A DNA stretch of 64,000 bases, taken from Neptuniibacter sp048548695. GTDB lineage: Bacteria; Pseudomonadota; Gammaproteobacteria; Pseudomonadales; Balneatricaceae. The notes below the pieces were generated by a model, which saw only the letters and a program-made list of their open reading frames with translations, did not search any database and was not told the DNA's origin. The stretch lies in assembly GCF_048548695.1 (NCBI RefSeq), contig NZ_JBLYIF010000004.1; one strand, given 5' to 3'. The translations under genes and the position numbers were made by a program. The stretch's first letter is position 1; each line of letters begins with the position of its first letter. Of this stretch, positions 53,560-62,586 are shown piece by piece.

Positions 53560-54311
53560 TGGTTTGAACCTGCTGTAGTTAGCTGCGGAGTCGATAAGCG
53601 ATAACCAATGCCGCGCACTGTTTCGATACAAACATCCGCCTGAGTTTCAGACTCCAGTTTGCGGCGTAGTTTTCCCACATGCACATCAATAACCCGATCC
53701 ACTACGACCTCACCGTTGGTGTTAATTGATCCGAGTAACTCCACCCGGGATAACACCTTGCCGGGTTGCTGCATCAGGGCTTCCAATAGTCGGTACTCAG
53801 TCGGTGTCAGGGGCAGGGTTTCATGGCCAACCCGAACCTGATGTGCCTGTTGATCGATCAGCAGATTGCCATGCCTAAGCTTGTGATCATGGTGATGTAC
53901 TTGGCGCACCCGGCGTAAAATGGCATGAACCCGGCCCATAAGCTCATTGGGGCTGAACGGTTTGACCACATAATCATCTGCGCCAAGCGCAAACCCTTGT
54001 ACCCGGTCTGCCTCTTCTCCTCGAGCCGTCAACATAAGCACCGGAATATCTGATTGAGTACGTAATTGCTGTAGTACTTCCCAGCCATCAAGGCCGGGCA
54101 GCATGAGGTCAAGAATAATCAGGTTGGGCAGCTGTGCCAGTGCAAGCTGTAAACCCTGTTCGCCATCGTGGGTGACGAGGGCGGTCATACCTGCATGTTC
54201 CAGATAAGCCTGGACCAGGTTGGCAATATGCGGATCATCTTCAATCACCAGTACAAGTGCCTGGCTCTTGGTTGGCTGTTTGGATGACTGGGGTTGTGGC
54301 ATTGATGTCAT
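53556..54311 (-). CDS. OmpR-family response regulator (BaeR-like)
   Basis: This 251-aa regulator has a receiver (about residues 17-135) with acidic pocket VIEDDPH, phospho-acceptor Asp in LIILDLMLPG and Lys in YVVKPFS. A winged-helix DNA-binding domain (about 150-245; LTPTEYRLLEALMQQPGKV and DVHVGKLRRKLE) follows. The first 15 residues are a Gln/Ser-rich tail. It is the upstream partner of the kinase, overlapping it by 4 nt. The start may also be Met-4. Confidence 0.93.
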   Translation of the reverse strand: MTSMPQPQSSKQPTKSQALVLVIEDDPHIANLVQAYLEHAGMTALVTHDGEQGLQLALAQLPNLIILDLMLPGLDGWEVLQQLRTQSDIPVLMLTARGEEADRVQGFALGADDYVVKPFSPNELMGRVHAILRRVRQVHHHDHKLRHGNLLIDQQAHQVRVGHETLPLTPTEYRLLEALMQQPGKVLSRVELLGSINTNGEVVVDRVIDVHVGKLRRKLESETQADVCIETVRGIGYRLSTPQLTTAGSNQ

Positions 54312-54401
54312 GTTATTGGTTCAGTCTGGCTGGGTGAATATGGCTATTCGACATTGGGTTCTCTACAAAGTTTAGCTGTTATGGCCAGCGGCCACCTTAG
54401 G

Positions 54402-54429
54402 TTGTGCTTAAGTTATCGCTGCTTATAAT
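54402..54429 (+). promoter_or_regulatory. Putative sigma-70 promoter of hrpA
   Basis: A perfect TATAAT (54424-54429) is preceded by TTGTGC (54402-54407) at 16 nt. It is 33 nt before the hrpA start. Confidence 0.5.
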
Positions 54430-54461
54430 GCCTGTCTGTTTTATCTGGTGACAGGAATTCC

Positions 54462-57400
54462 ATGTCTGCGTCCTTGCTCAATGAGCTGAAGTTACAGTTT
54501 GCACAGTGCCTGATCAAAGATCAGGAATGGCTGGAGCGTAAATATACTACGGCTAAACAGCGTCTCAAGCGCGGTCAGCCGGCCGACCGTATGTTGGCAG
54601 AACTGCAGACAAGGGTCAGCCGCTCACTGGAGTCGGTTGCGGCGCGTCACTGGCCGGATAAGATCAACTACCCGAACTTGCCGGTCTCGCTCAAAAAAGA
54701 TGAGATCAAACAGGCGATTGCTGCACACCAGGTGGTGGTTGTGGCCGGGGAGACCGGATCAGGTAAAACCACCCAGTTGCCTAAAATGTGCCTCGAGTTA
54801 GGGTTTGGGCAACGGGGCTTGGTAGGCCACACGCAGCCGCGGCGTTTGGCAGCTCGGACAGTGGCGAACCGTATTGCTGAAGAACTGGATGGCGCCTTGG
54901 GTCAGCGGGTGGGGTATCAGGTACGTTTTCATGAAGAGGTAAGTGCCAGTACTCAGGTTAAACTGATGACAGATGGTCTGTTGTTGGCGGCGATCCAGTC
55001 AGATCCTATGTTGCTGGACTATGAAGTGATTATTATTGATGAGGCGCATGAGCGGAGCCTCAATATCGACTTCCTATTGGGTTATCTGAAGCAGTTATTA
55101 CCCAAACGGCCTGATCTTAAACTGTTAATTACCTCGGCAACCATCGACCTGGAACGTTTTTCTAAACATTTTGATGGGGCCCCCATCATTGAGGTGTCAG
55201 GCAGAACCTATCCGGTTGAGGTGATCTACCAGGCGGATATTGATGATGGTGAAAGCGATTCAATGCCAGGGCAGATTCTCGGGGCAATCGAAACGCTGGT
55301 TGCAACAGAACCAGCAGGACATGGGCCTGGTGATGTGCTGGTGTTTCTCAGTGGCGAGCGAGAGATACGGGAAGCAGCAACTTACCTGCGCAAAGCTCAG
55401 ACATTCTCAGCGGCGTTGAAACATACCGAAATCTTGCCGCTCTATGCGCGGTTGAGTTTGGCAGAACAAAACCGGGTATTTAACAGCCAGACGCGGCGCG
55501 GCCGGCGTATTGTGCTGGCCACCAATGTGGCAGAAACCTCTTTGACTGTGCCGGGTATTCGCTATGTGGTAGATACCGGCACAGCGCGTATTAGTCGTTA
55601 TAGCTACCGTTCAAAAGTGCAGCGATTACCGATTGAAGCGGTATCAAAAGCCAGCGCCAACCAGCGCGCGGGTCGTTGTGGACGTGTGGCTGCGGGCATC
55701 TGTATCCGCTTATATAGCGAAGCAGATTTTACCGCACGGCCAGACTATACCGATGCGGAAATTCGCCGGACCAATTTGGCGGCGGTGATTTTGCAGATGC
55801 TGGCGTTGAAGCTGGGCGATATTGCGGATTTTCCGTTTATCGACCCGCCTGACAGTCGGTTTATTAATGATGGCTTCAAGCTGTTGCAGGAGCTGGGTGC
55901 GGTAGATGATAGGCGCCGTATGACCCGGGTTGGGCACCTGTTGTCTCGTCTGCCGGTTGACCCTCGTTTGGGCCGTATGATTGTGGAGGCTGCACAGAAT
56001 AATTGTTTACGCGAAGTTTTGATCATTGTCAGTGCTCTAAGTGTGCAAGATCCAAGAGAAAGACCTGCGGACAAACAACAGGCCAGTGATGAGAAACATC
56101 GTAGCTATGCGCATGAAGAATCAGACTTCCTGACTTTTGTGAACCTTTGGCAGTTGTATGAAGAGCAGCGTCAGGCACTGAGTCAAAGTCAGTTGCGCCA
56201 GTTTTGTCAGAAAAACTACCTTTCCTTTATGCGGATGCGTGAATGGCGCGATGTACATCGACAGTTGCATTTGTTTTGCCGTGATCTGAGTAAGCGCGAG
56301 GCTAGCTTTATTGAGCGGCCGGATCCGGCTGATTATGCGCCGGTGCATCGGTCTCTGTTGGCTGGGCTGCTTAGCCATATGGGCTTCAAACAGGAGAAAA
56401 AAGAGTACCTTGGTGCCCGTAATCGTCGCTTTCAGTTGTTCCCAGGATCTGGCCTTTATAAAAAGCCGCCAAAATGGCTTATGGCCGCTGAGCTGGTTGA
56501 AACAAGTCAGCTCTATGCTCGCTGTGTCGCTAAAATTGAACCGCAATGGGCAGAGTCGTTGGCGGGTCATCTGGTTAAACGTAATTACAGTGAGCCGCAT
56601 TGGCAGCAAAAACGTGCCCAGGTGGTCGCTACCGAACAGGTGCTGCTCTACGGTTTGGTGATTATACCGAAACGCAGTGTCAATTACGGTGTCATTGATC
56701 CTGAAGTCTCCCATCAGCTCATGATTCGCGGTGCGCTGGTAGAAGGGCAGTTTAAAGCTCGCTTACCCTTTATCGAACAAAACCGTCAGTTGCTTGAAAG
56801 TGTCGCTTTATTAGAGGAAAAGTCCCGCCGCCGTGACCTGTTGGTCGATGAGGAGCAGCTATTTGACTTTTATCAGCAACGTTTGTATCAGCTGGATGGT
56901 CGGGCGGTAGTTAATGGCGCCGGATTTGAAAAGTGGTTCCGGCAGTTGACGTCCGAGCAGCAGCAGATGCTGGAACTGACAGCAGAAGATGTGCTGCAAC
57001 GTTCTACGGGTCACGTCTCTGCCGCAGCCTATCCGGATTACTTTCAGTGGGAATCGCACCGCCTGCGGCTCGCATATCACTTTGCGCCGGGTGCAGATGA
57101 TGATGGTGTTTCTCTCCAGGTGCCATTGCCATTGTTGCAGCAGCTTCCGCTACAGCAGATGGAATGGCTGGTTCCCGGTATGTTGGAAGATAAGTGTATT
57201 GCCTTACTTAAAGGTCTGCCAAAACAACGCCGTAAGCATTTTGTGCCGGTGCCGGATTATGCGCGTGCATTTGTTGAGGCCATGGTGTTTGCTGAAGGTG
57301 ATCTGTATGAACGACTGGCGCACCATTTGTTACGTATGAGCGGCGTGCGGCTGGAGCCAGATGAATTGCGTCAGGTGGCCTTGCCAGATCACTTTTACAT

Positions 57401-58403
57401 GAACCTCAGGCTCTTGGATGCGAAGGGTGAACTGGTCGCCCAATCGCGGAGTTGGCAAACCCTACAGCAGCAGTTTGCTGATGAAGTGGAAAAACAACTC
57501 AATGTTCAGCCGCGGCAGCAGTGGGGTAAAGAGGCGATTACGGGCTGGGATTTTGGTGAAATTAAATCCAGTGTTCGTATTAGTCAGTATGCTGGTGTGG
57601 AAGTGGAAGCTTATCCGGCGCTGGAAGAACGAGGTGATACCGTAGCACTGTGTTTAAAGGCCACCATGGAAGAAGCCGAACAGGTCTCACGAATGGGGGT
57701 GGTGCAGTTGGCGCTGCTTGCGCTGACAGAGCCGGTGAAATACCTACGCCAGAAAAAACAGCAAAACCGCCTGGCAACCCTGGTGTTACAGCTAGGGGGA
57801 ACCTGGTCGGTCACAGAACTGCAACAGCAAATGATTTTGCAGACTTGTCGGCAGTTGCTGGGGGTGGATGATGACTTGCCAAGAACTCAGCAGGTATTTG
57901 AAGCACGTCTTGAGGTCTGCCGGGCTAACCTGGTGGAGCGTTATGAGGTGTTATTAGCCTGGCTACAGCAGTGTGCTGCCACGACCCACAGTATTAACAA
58001 ACAATTGAAAGGTAAGCTGCAACTCAATGAAGTCACAGTGTTGAATGATATCAAGCAGCAGCTTGCTGCGTTGTTCAGCGCAAAATTCATCGCCAATACC
58101 GAATGGCAGTACCTTGAGCACTACCCGCGTTACCTGTTAGCTATTGAAGCAAGGTTGGAAAAGTTTCGCCGGAACCTGCGCGCGCAAACGCTGCAAAGTG
58201 AACAGATACAACAGCTATTCCAACAGTACGAGGCGCGTCAGGCAGAAAGAAACCAGCAGGGACTGTGTGATCGCCAGTTGATTACGTACCGCTGGATGTT
58301 AGAGGAATACAGGGTTTCATTGTTTGCTCAGCAATTGGGGACTCAGTATCCGGTATCGGAAAAACGTTTGCGTCAACAATGGCAGTTGGTCAGCGCAGGT
58401 TAA
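54462..58403 (+). CDS. hrpA: ATP-dependent RNA helicase HrpA
   Basis: This 1313-aa DEAH/RHA helicase has an N-terminal linker (1-80). The helicase core (about 85-440) has Walker A GETGSGKTTQLPK, IIDEAHERSLNIDF, ITSATID and QRAGRCGRVAAG. Winged-helix, ratchet and OB-fold regions (about 440-750) and the long DUF3418 C-terminal part specific to bacterial HrpA follow. HrpA resolves stalled ribosome complexes and takes part in mRNA processing in E. coli. The length agrees with E. coli HrpA (1300 aa). CAGGA lies 7 nt before the ATG. All motifs look intact. Confidence 0.96.
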   Translation: MSASLLNELKLQFAQCLIKDQEWLERKYTTAKQRLKRGQPADRMLAELQTRVSRSLESVAARHWPDKINYPNLPVSLKKDEIKQAIAAHQVVVVAGETGSGKTTQLPKMCLELGFGQRGLVGHTQPRRLAARTVANRIAEELDGALGQRVGYQVRFHEEVSASTQVKLMTDGLLLAAIQSDPMLLDYEVIIIDEAHERSLNIDFLLGYLKQLLPKRPDLKLLITSATIDLERFSKHFDGAPIIEVSGRTYPVEVIYQADIDDGESDSMPGQILGAIETLVATEPAGHGPGDVLVFLSGEREIREAATYLRKAQTFSAALKHTEILPLYARLSLAEQNRVFNSQTRRGRRIVLATNVAETSLTVPGIRYVVDTGTARISRYSYRSKVQRLPIEAVSKASANQRAGRCGRVAAGICIRLYSEADFTARPDYTDAEIRRTNLAAVILQMLALKLGDIADFPFIDPPDSRFINDGFKLLQELGAVDDRRRMTRVGHLLSRLPVDPRLGRMIVEAAQNNCLREVLIIVSALSVQDPRERPADKQQASDEKHRSYAHEESDFLTFVNLWQLYEEQRQALSQSQLRQFCQKNYLSFMRMREWRDVHRQLHLFCRDLSKREASFIERPDPADYAPVHRSLLAGLLSHMGFKQEKKEYLGARNRRFQLFPGSGLYKKPPKWLMAAELVETSQLYARCVAKIEPQWAESLAGHLVKRNYSEPHWQQKRAQVVATEQVLLYGLVIIPKRSVNYGVIDPEVSHQLMIRGALVEGQFKARLPFIEQNRQLLESVALLEEKSRRRDLLVDEEQLFDFYQQRLYQLDGRAVVNGAGFEKWFRQLTSEQQQMLELTAEDVLQRSTGHVSAAAYPDYFQWESHRLRLAYHFAPGADDDGVSLQVPLPLLQQLPLQQMEWLVPGMLEDKCIALLKGLPKQRRKHFVPVPDYARAFVEAMVFAEGDLYERLAHHLLRMSGVRLEPDELRQVALPDHFYMNLRLLDAKGELVAQSRSWQTLQQQFADEVEKQLNVQPRQQWGKEAITGWDFGEIKSSVRISQYAGVEVEAYPALEERGDTVALCLKATMEEAEQVSRMGVVQLALLALTEPVKYLRQKKQQNRLATLVLQLGGTWSVTELQQQMILQTCRQLLGVDDDLPRTQQVFEARLEVCRANLVERYEVLLAWLQQCAATTHSINKQLKGKLQLNEVTVLNDIKQQLAALFSAKFIANTEWQYLEHYPRYLLAIEARLEKFRRNLRAQTLQSEQIQQLFQQYEARQAERNQQGLCDRQLITYRWMLEEYRVSLFAQQLGTQYPVSEKRLRQQWQLVSAG

Positions 58404-58805
58404 GCTGCAGAGGTTAAAGTGGTTCTACTGTCTACTACTAAAGTTTTGCACTCAGCAAGGTGTCCCGGAATTAACTTAACTATCGGAAAGTTATAGAGTA
58501 AATTTGGTTGCACCAATCTAGAGCTTGTGCTGTAATACGGAGGGTCTACGACTTAATGGCAGTAGTGATGTTTAAGTTGATAGGCGCAAAAAATAGGGAC
58601 ATATTTGTGGAACTTAAAGGCTTCAGACAGAGGGTCGTAAAAAAAGTTTCGATGAAAGTATTATAAGGAAAACATTTCATTTAATTGAAATATATTTTTT
58701 TTATAGTATTTTCATAGCGTATCTGCGGCATGGCTTCAGATGCCAAGCAAAAATAAAGATTCACAACCTAGTATGTTGAATTAAAAAATCGAAGGGGAAA
58801 AGTTG
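58404..58805. other. 402-nt AT-rich leader and spacer upstream of the porin
   Basis: There is no convincing terminator after hrpA. A perfect inverted repeat ATTTCA-N6-TGAAAT (58674-58691) is operator-like. A small hairpin GGCAT/ATGCC (58727-58744) lies about 60 nt before the porin start. A 36-codon basic frame (58556-58666; ATG with GGAGGG 11 nt before) may be a small protein or chance. No clear -35/-10 pair is seen for this strongly expressed gene. Confidence 0.45.
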
Positions 58806-59819
58806 ATGAAGAAGTCAATTATCGCTCTGGCTGTTGCCGGTGCTATGACTGCTCCAGTGGTTGCTCAGGCTGACGCTACTCTGTACGGTTCTTTCCGTAT
58901 GGGTGTTGCTTCTACTAGTAACGATGGTGCTCCAGGTGCCAAAACTGATGGTGATATCGACGTAGTTGATACCTCCAGCCGTATGGGTGTTAAAGGTGAT
59001 ATCGATCTGGGTCTGCAGGACACTAAAGGCCTGTTCCACTGGGAAGCTCAGGTAATCGGTACTGACGATCCTGATCAGACTGATACGCTGCGTGCACGTC
59101 TGCTGTACATCGGTGCACAGGGTGACTGGGGTAAGGCAACTATCGGTAAGCAGTATATGCCTCACTACCTGCTGATCAGTTCGCCTACTAACGTATTCAA
59201 CCCAGGCGATGGTTCTTATGGCGAGCGCTTTAATCTGGGTAATAGTGCAACTGGTAAAACTAGACACTACCTGAAGCGTACTGAAGGTACTGTTGCTTAT
59301 GCTTCGCCAAAAATCGGTGGTTTCCAGTTCATCGCTGGTGCTGCCCTGCTGGGTGATAATGACGACGACAACGGTGTTAACGATGACAATGTAGATATCT
59401 ACAACGTTGCGGCTACCTACACTGTTGGTGGTTTCACTCTGTCTGGTTCTGTAGCTAGCTTTGATGATGGTGCCGTTAACGAAAACGACATCTGGGGTAT
59501 CGCTGCTAAGTACAAAGTTAACGGCTTGGAGCTGATGGCTAAGTACGAAGACGAAGAAGAAGATGTTAACGGTTCTAAGGCTGTTGAGTCTGACGTTTGG
59601 GAACTGGCTGCTCGTTACACTGTAAACAGCACCTCTTTCTACGGTCGTTACTCTGACTTCGAATCTGAAACCACTCTGGCTGACTCTGACTTCAAACAGT
59701 GGGGCGTTGGTATCCAGCAGAAACTGGGTCGTGGTCGCGTTTACCTGGAACATGTAAACAACGACAGCGAAGATACTGCTGGCGATCGTACTATCGCAGG
59801 CTACCGCGTAGACTTCTAA
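58806..59819 (+). CDS. General outer-membrane porin
   Basis: This 337-aa protein has a signal peptide (MKKSIIALAVAGAMTAPVVAQA, cleavage about 22) and a 16-strand-type beta barrel of alternating residues with acidic loops (DNDDDNGVNDDN). It ends in the barrel signature YRVDF with C-terminal Phe. DATLYGSFRMGV starts the first strand, as in the Gram-negative porin group (Pfam porin_4 type). Codons are unusually biased to GCT, GGT, CGT, AAC and CTG, which marks very high expression. The start is the ATG at 58806 after AAGGGG; a TTG just before it is ignored. A strong terminator follows. Confidence 0.93.
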   Translation: MKKSIIALAVAGAMTAPVVAQADATLYGSFRMGVASTSNDGAPGAKTDGDIDVVDTSSRMGVKGDIDLGLQDTKGLFHWEAQVIGTDDPDQTDTLRARLLYIGAQGDWGKATIGKQYMPHYLLISSPTNVFNPGDGSYGERFNLGNSATGKTRHYLKRTEGTVAYASPKIGGFQFIAGAALLGDNDDDNGVNDDNVDIYNVAATYTVGGFTLSGSVASFDDGAVNENDIWGIAAKYKVNGLELMAKYEDEEEDVNGSKAVESDVWELAARYTVNSTSFYGRYSDFESETTLADSDFKQWGVGIQQKLGRGRVYLEHVNNDSEDTAGDRTIAGYRVDF

Positions 59820-59844
59820 TCAGCTGATTAGATCTCTTCTAGAT

Positions 59845-59871
59845 AAAAAGGCTCCTACGGGAGCCTTTTTT
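59845..59871 (+). terminator. Rho-independent terminator of the porin gene
   Basis: The perfect stem AAAAAGGCTCC/GGAGCCTTTTT has a TACG loop and ends in T6. It starts 25 nt after the stop. Confidence 0.93.
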
Positions 59872-59969
59872 GTTGCCTGTTTTTCATTGTTTGCAGCGCA
59901 ATATATTTATTGCGGCGCATAAATTGTCTAGAATGGGCAATCTTGTGCTTGAAAATAAAGGACTCTTCG

Positions 59970-60668
59970 ATGAAAGCATCATTTGCTCGTTGGATAACAA
60001 TGCTGCTGTGTAGTGTGCTGATGGCTTCTGCGGTAAATGCAGAAGAAAACACCACTGATCCCTGGCAGGGATTCAACCGTGCAATGTTCAATTTCAACGA
60101 GGGGCTGGATGCCTACGCCCTGAAGCCTGTCGCAAAAGGCTACAAAGTTGTTATGCCCGATCTGGCTGAACGTGGTGTAACAAACTTCTTTGCCAATTTA
60201 GGTGATGTCAGTAATGTGTTTAACAACCTGCTGCAGGGTAAAGTGGATAATGCGCTGCTTAGTGCTGCGCGCTTAGGGTTTAACACTACCTTTGGTTTGG
60301 TGGGTTTAATCGATGTTGCTACGCCGATGGGTATTCAAAAACAGCCGGAAGATTTTGGCCAAACACTGGGTTATTGGGGTGTAGATAGTGGCCCTTATGT
60401 GGTGTTGCCGTTCTTCGGCCCTGCTACAGTACGTGATGGTTTGGGCCGTATTCCTGACAGTATGATCGACCCGGTTATGCAGGTTGATGATGCTGGTGCT
60501 CGCAATGCGCTATATCTGACCCGTGTCGTTGATACTCGGGCTGGCTTGTTGCAGGTAGAAAAGTTAATTTCAGGTGATAAATATACGTTTATTCGCGATG
60601 CGTACCTGCAAAAACGTGAATATGACATTACTGATGGTGCAGAAAATTACGACGATAGTAATTTCTGA
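59970..60668 (+). CDS. mlaA: MlaA/VacJ family outer-membrane lipid asymmetry protein
   Basis: This 232-aa protein has the VacJ signature DPWQGFNRAMFNFNE (about residues 31-45), then FFANLGDVSNVFNNLLQG and the YWGVDSGPYVVLPFFGP segment (about 134-150). MlaA removes mislocalised phospholipids from the outer leaflet and passes them to the MlaC shuttle. The signal peptide ends in VNA-EENT and has no lipobox, so unlike E. coli MlaA this one may not be lipidated. I start at ATG 59970 (AAGGA 8 nt upstream); an in-frame Met at 59910 would prepend a non-signal sequence. No mlaBCDEF genes are near. Confidence 0.92.
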   Translation: MKASFARWITMLLCSVLMASAVNAEENTTDPWQGFNRAMFNFNEGLDAYALKPVAKGYKVVMPDLAERGVTNFFANLGDVSNVFNNLLQGKVDNALLSAARLGFNTTFGLVGLIDVATPMGIQKQPEDFGQTLGYWGVDSGPYVVLPFFGPATVRDGLGRIPDSMIDPVMQVDDAGARNALYLTRVVDTRAGLLQVEKLISGDKYTFIRDAYLQKREYDITDGAENYDDSNF

Positions 60669-60678
60669 GCCAGTACAC

Positions 60679-60712
60679 GAGGGGCATACCAAGATGCTCC
60701 TCATCCTTTTTC
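60679..60712 (+). terminator. Rho-independent terminator of mlaA
   Basis: The stem GAGGGGCAT/ATGCTCCTC (one G-U pair) with loop ACCAAG is followed by a T-rich tract. Confidence 0.75.
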
Positions 60713-60837
60713 TCTACTTGCATGTCAGCTACCTTGGATTTAAGGTTCTACCATGAAACTGAGATGCTGTAGATTAGGTTTTACTAGGTGATGGCAAATG
60801 GACCGGTGTATCCCGTCATCGCCCCAAGGGTCGGATT

Positions 60838-62010
60838 ATGAATCAGACCCATCAACAGGTTTTGGTCATCCACTCTGATCCGCAGCGGATCATCCAGTTT
60901 TTACAGGGTGTTGTTCCTCCTCAAGTTCCTTCACTCGATATTATCTCTGTGCTTAATTCAGAGCAGGCTCAGGCCGCATTAGATAATGATGTGTTTTCAC
61001 TGATCATTGCCTGTGTTGGTGGCACTGAACTCACATTGGCGGAGTTCAGTGGTTTGGCTGAACAGCAGTCGCCCAGGCCGATTATCTGTTTGCTGGATAA
61101 AACGGATAATGATCAGGTTTTATCTCTACTGCGCCACGGCGCTTCCAATGTTTTTCCGCAGTCTGCCCTCGAGTCAGATCAGCCAGGTTTGTTAAGTGCC
61201 ATACTAAAATTGCTCCAACAGTCTATGCTGTATGAGCAGCATCATATGGTGCAGGAAGCACTTGAGCGAAGTTATGCAGAGCTAAGAGCTGATCAGCAAG
61301 CAGCGCTACATATTCAGCAAAACATGCTACCCCCGGAGTGCCTTCAGTTATGTGACCTGGAAGCACGCTACCTGTTGATTCCATCTTTGTACCTGAGCGG
61401 TGATTTTGTTGATCTGGTTGAGATTGATCGCCATCGCTGTATGTTTTATTTAGCGGATGTCTCAGGGCACGGTGCTTCATCAGCATTGGTAACGGTGTTG
61501 CTGAAAAATATGACACACCGCTTGCTAAGAAACTTTCGGCGCCGGTCAAGCTTTGATATTGTTTCGCCACTGGATACTCTTGGGCGTATCAATGCCGAGG
61601 TGCTGGATACCGGGTTAGGCAAGCATCTGAGTATTTTTCTCGGCTTGTATGACAGCAGAGATAGCAGTCTTACCTATGCGGTTGGTGGACACCACCCTAT
61701 GCCGGTACTATCTGACAAAGAGGGTGTGCGTTTTCTGGAAGGCCGGGGCATGCCCGTTGGTTTGTTTGAAAAACCGCAATTTGAAGAGCGTAAACTGATT
61801 TTAACTTCTCCTTTTCAACTGACACTGTTTTCGGATGGTATTCTGGAAGTGATGCAGGAGCCGGATCTTGCTGCCAAGGAAGAGCGACTCTTGCAGGCGG
61901 TAATTGCCGCTAAAGGAGGAGGCCCTGAGCAACTGAAACAGCAGTTGCTTCCCGCTATAATGGGCGAAGCTCCCGATGACATTGCCATCATGACTGTGGC
62001 CAGGCACTGA
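60838..62010 (+). CDS. Receiver-like/PP2C (SpoIIE) serine phosphatase
   Basis: This 390-aa protein has an N-terminal receiver-like domain (about 1-130), a coiled linker (about 135-165; EALERSYAELRADQQ) and a SpoIIE/PP2C phosphatase (about 185-388). The phosphatase metal residues look intact (SGDFVD, ADVSGHGASSAL, FSDGILE, APDDIAIM). The receiver looks dead: the acceptor position reads SLIIACVGG with no Asp, and the usual Lys near GASNVFPQSA is Gln. It resembles HsbR/CrsR or the shorter PA2798-type phosphatases, but carries no kinase domain. Its likely substrate is the phosphorylated STAS protein encoded 5 nt downstream. No Shine-Dalgarno of strength is seen. Confidence 0.85.
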   Translation: MNQTHQQVLVIHSDPQRIIQFLQGVVPPQVPSLDIISVLNSEQAQAALDNDVFSLIIACVGGTELTLAEFSGLAEQQSPRPIICLLDKTDNDQVLSLLRHGASNVFPQSALESDQPGLLSAILKLLQQSMLYEQHHMVQEALERSYAELRADQQAALHIQQNMLPPECLQLCDLEARYLLIPSLYLSGDFVDLVEIDRHRCMFYLADVSGHGASSALVTVLLKNMTHRLLRNFRRRSSFDIVSPLDTLGRINAEVLDTGLGKHLSIFLGLYDSRDSSLTYAVGGHHPMPVLSDKEGVRFLEGRGMPVGLFEKPQFEERKLILTSPFQLTLFSDGILEVMQEPDLAAKEERLLQAVIAAKGGGPEQLKQQLLPAIMGEAPDDIAIMTVARH

Positions 62011-62015
62011 AACTT

Positions 62016-62498
62016 ATGCAAGACGGCTCAATTTATTATGCCCTGATGGGTGGACGTTACATTCTCAAATTTGTTGGGGATGTGAGGTTAACGTTGTGCT
62101 CATCACTTGATCAGCACCTGAAATCTGTTCTGGATCGTAGTTATGTTCAGGATATTTTGGTCGATCTTACAGAAACGACAGGTATTGACAGTACCACGCT
62201 TGGTTTGATTGCCAAGCTATCGATCTACGCTGAGCAATGTCATCTGCCTCACCCAACCATTGTTTCAACTAATCGGGATATCACTCGTGTGTTAATGAGT
62301 ATGGGATTTGATCATATTTTTGTGCTTTTGGACTCGTTACCGCAGGACAGTGCGGACCTCGAGGCACTGCCTTTGGTTAAAGAATCGGCAGAAGAGATAC
62401 GTCTGCGTATTGTTGAAGCGCACCGTATTTTAATGAACCTAAATGACTCTAACCGTGAGGCATTTAAGGATTTGATGATAACGCTGGAAGATGCTTGA
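62016..62498 (+). CDS. STAS-domain anti-sigma factor antagonist (HsbA/CrsA-like)
   Basis: This 160-aa protein has a STAS domain (about residues 10-110). Ser-59 in TGIDSTTLGLIAK matches the phosphorylated serine of anti-sigma antagonists. The C-terminal helical extension (about 120-160; EIRLRIVEAHRILMNL) is shared with HsbA. In Pseudomonas HsbA switches partners (FlgM or the cyclase HsbD) by phosphorylation; the equivalent partners here are unknown. The gene is 5 nt after the phosphatase and ends in a terminator that overlaps its stop. The kinase is not encoded nearby. Confidence 0.88.
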   Translation: MQDGSIYYALMGGRYILKFVGDVRLTLCSSLDQHLKSVLDRSYVQDILVDLTETTGIDSTTLGLIAKLSIYAEQCHLPHPTIVSTNRDITRVLMSMGFDHIFVLLDSLPQDSADLEALPLVKESAEEIRLRIVEAHRILMNLNDSNREAFKDLMITLEDA

Positions 62499-62513
62499 AG
62501 GAGCATCTTTTTT
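62488..62513 (+). terminator. Rho-independent terminator of the STAS gene
   Basis: The stem AAGATGCT/AGCATCTT with loop TGAAGG is followed by TTTT. The stop codon (62496-62498) lies in the loop. Confidence 0.8.
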
Positions 62514-62586
62514 GGCTTATTAAATACAATTTTAATAAAAATTAGGAAAAATTCTCATAGCGCTATATCGGCAACATATTAGAATG

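Noticed and set aside
56121..56714. 197-codon minus-strand frame inside hrpA
   Set aside because: hrpA shows intact family motifs throughout this region, and the antisense product has no sensible features.
58815..59753. 312-codon antisense frame covering the porin
   Set aside because: The strong codon bias of the porin clears stops on the other strand; no start signal and no recognisable protein.
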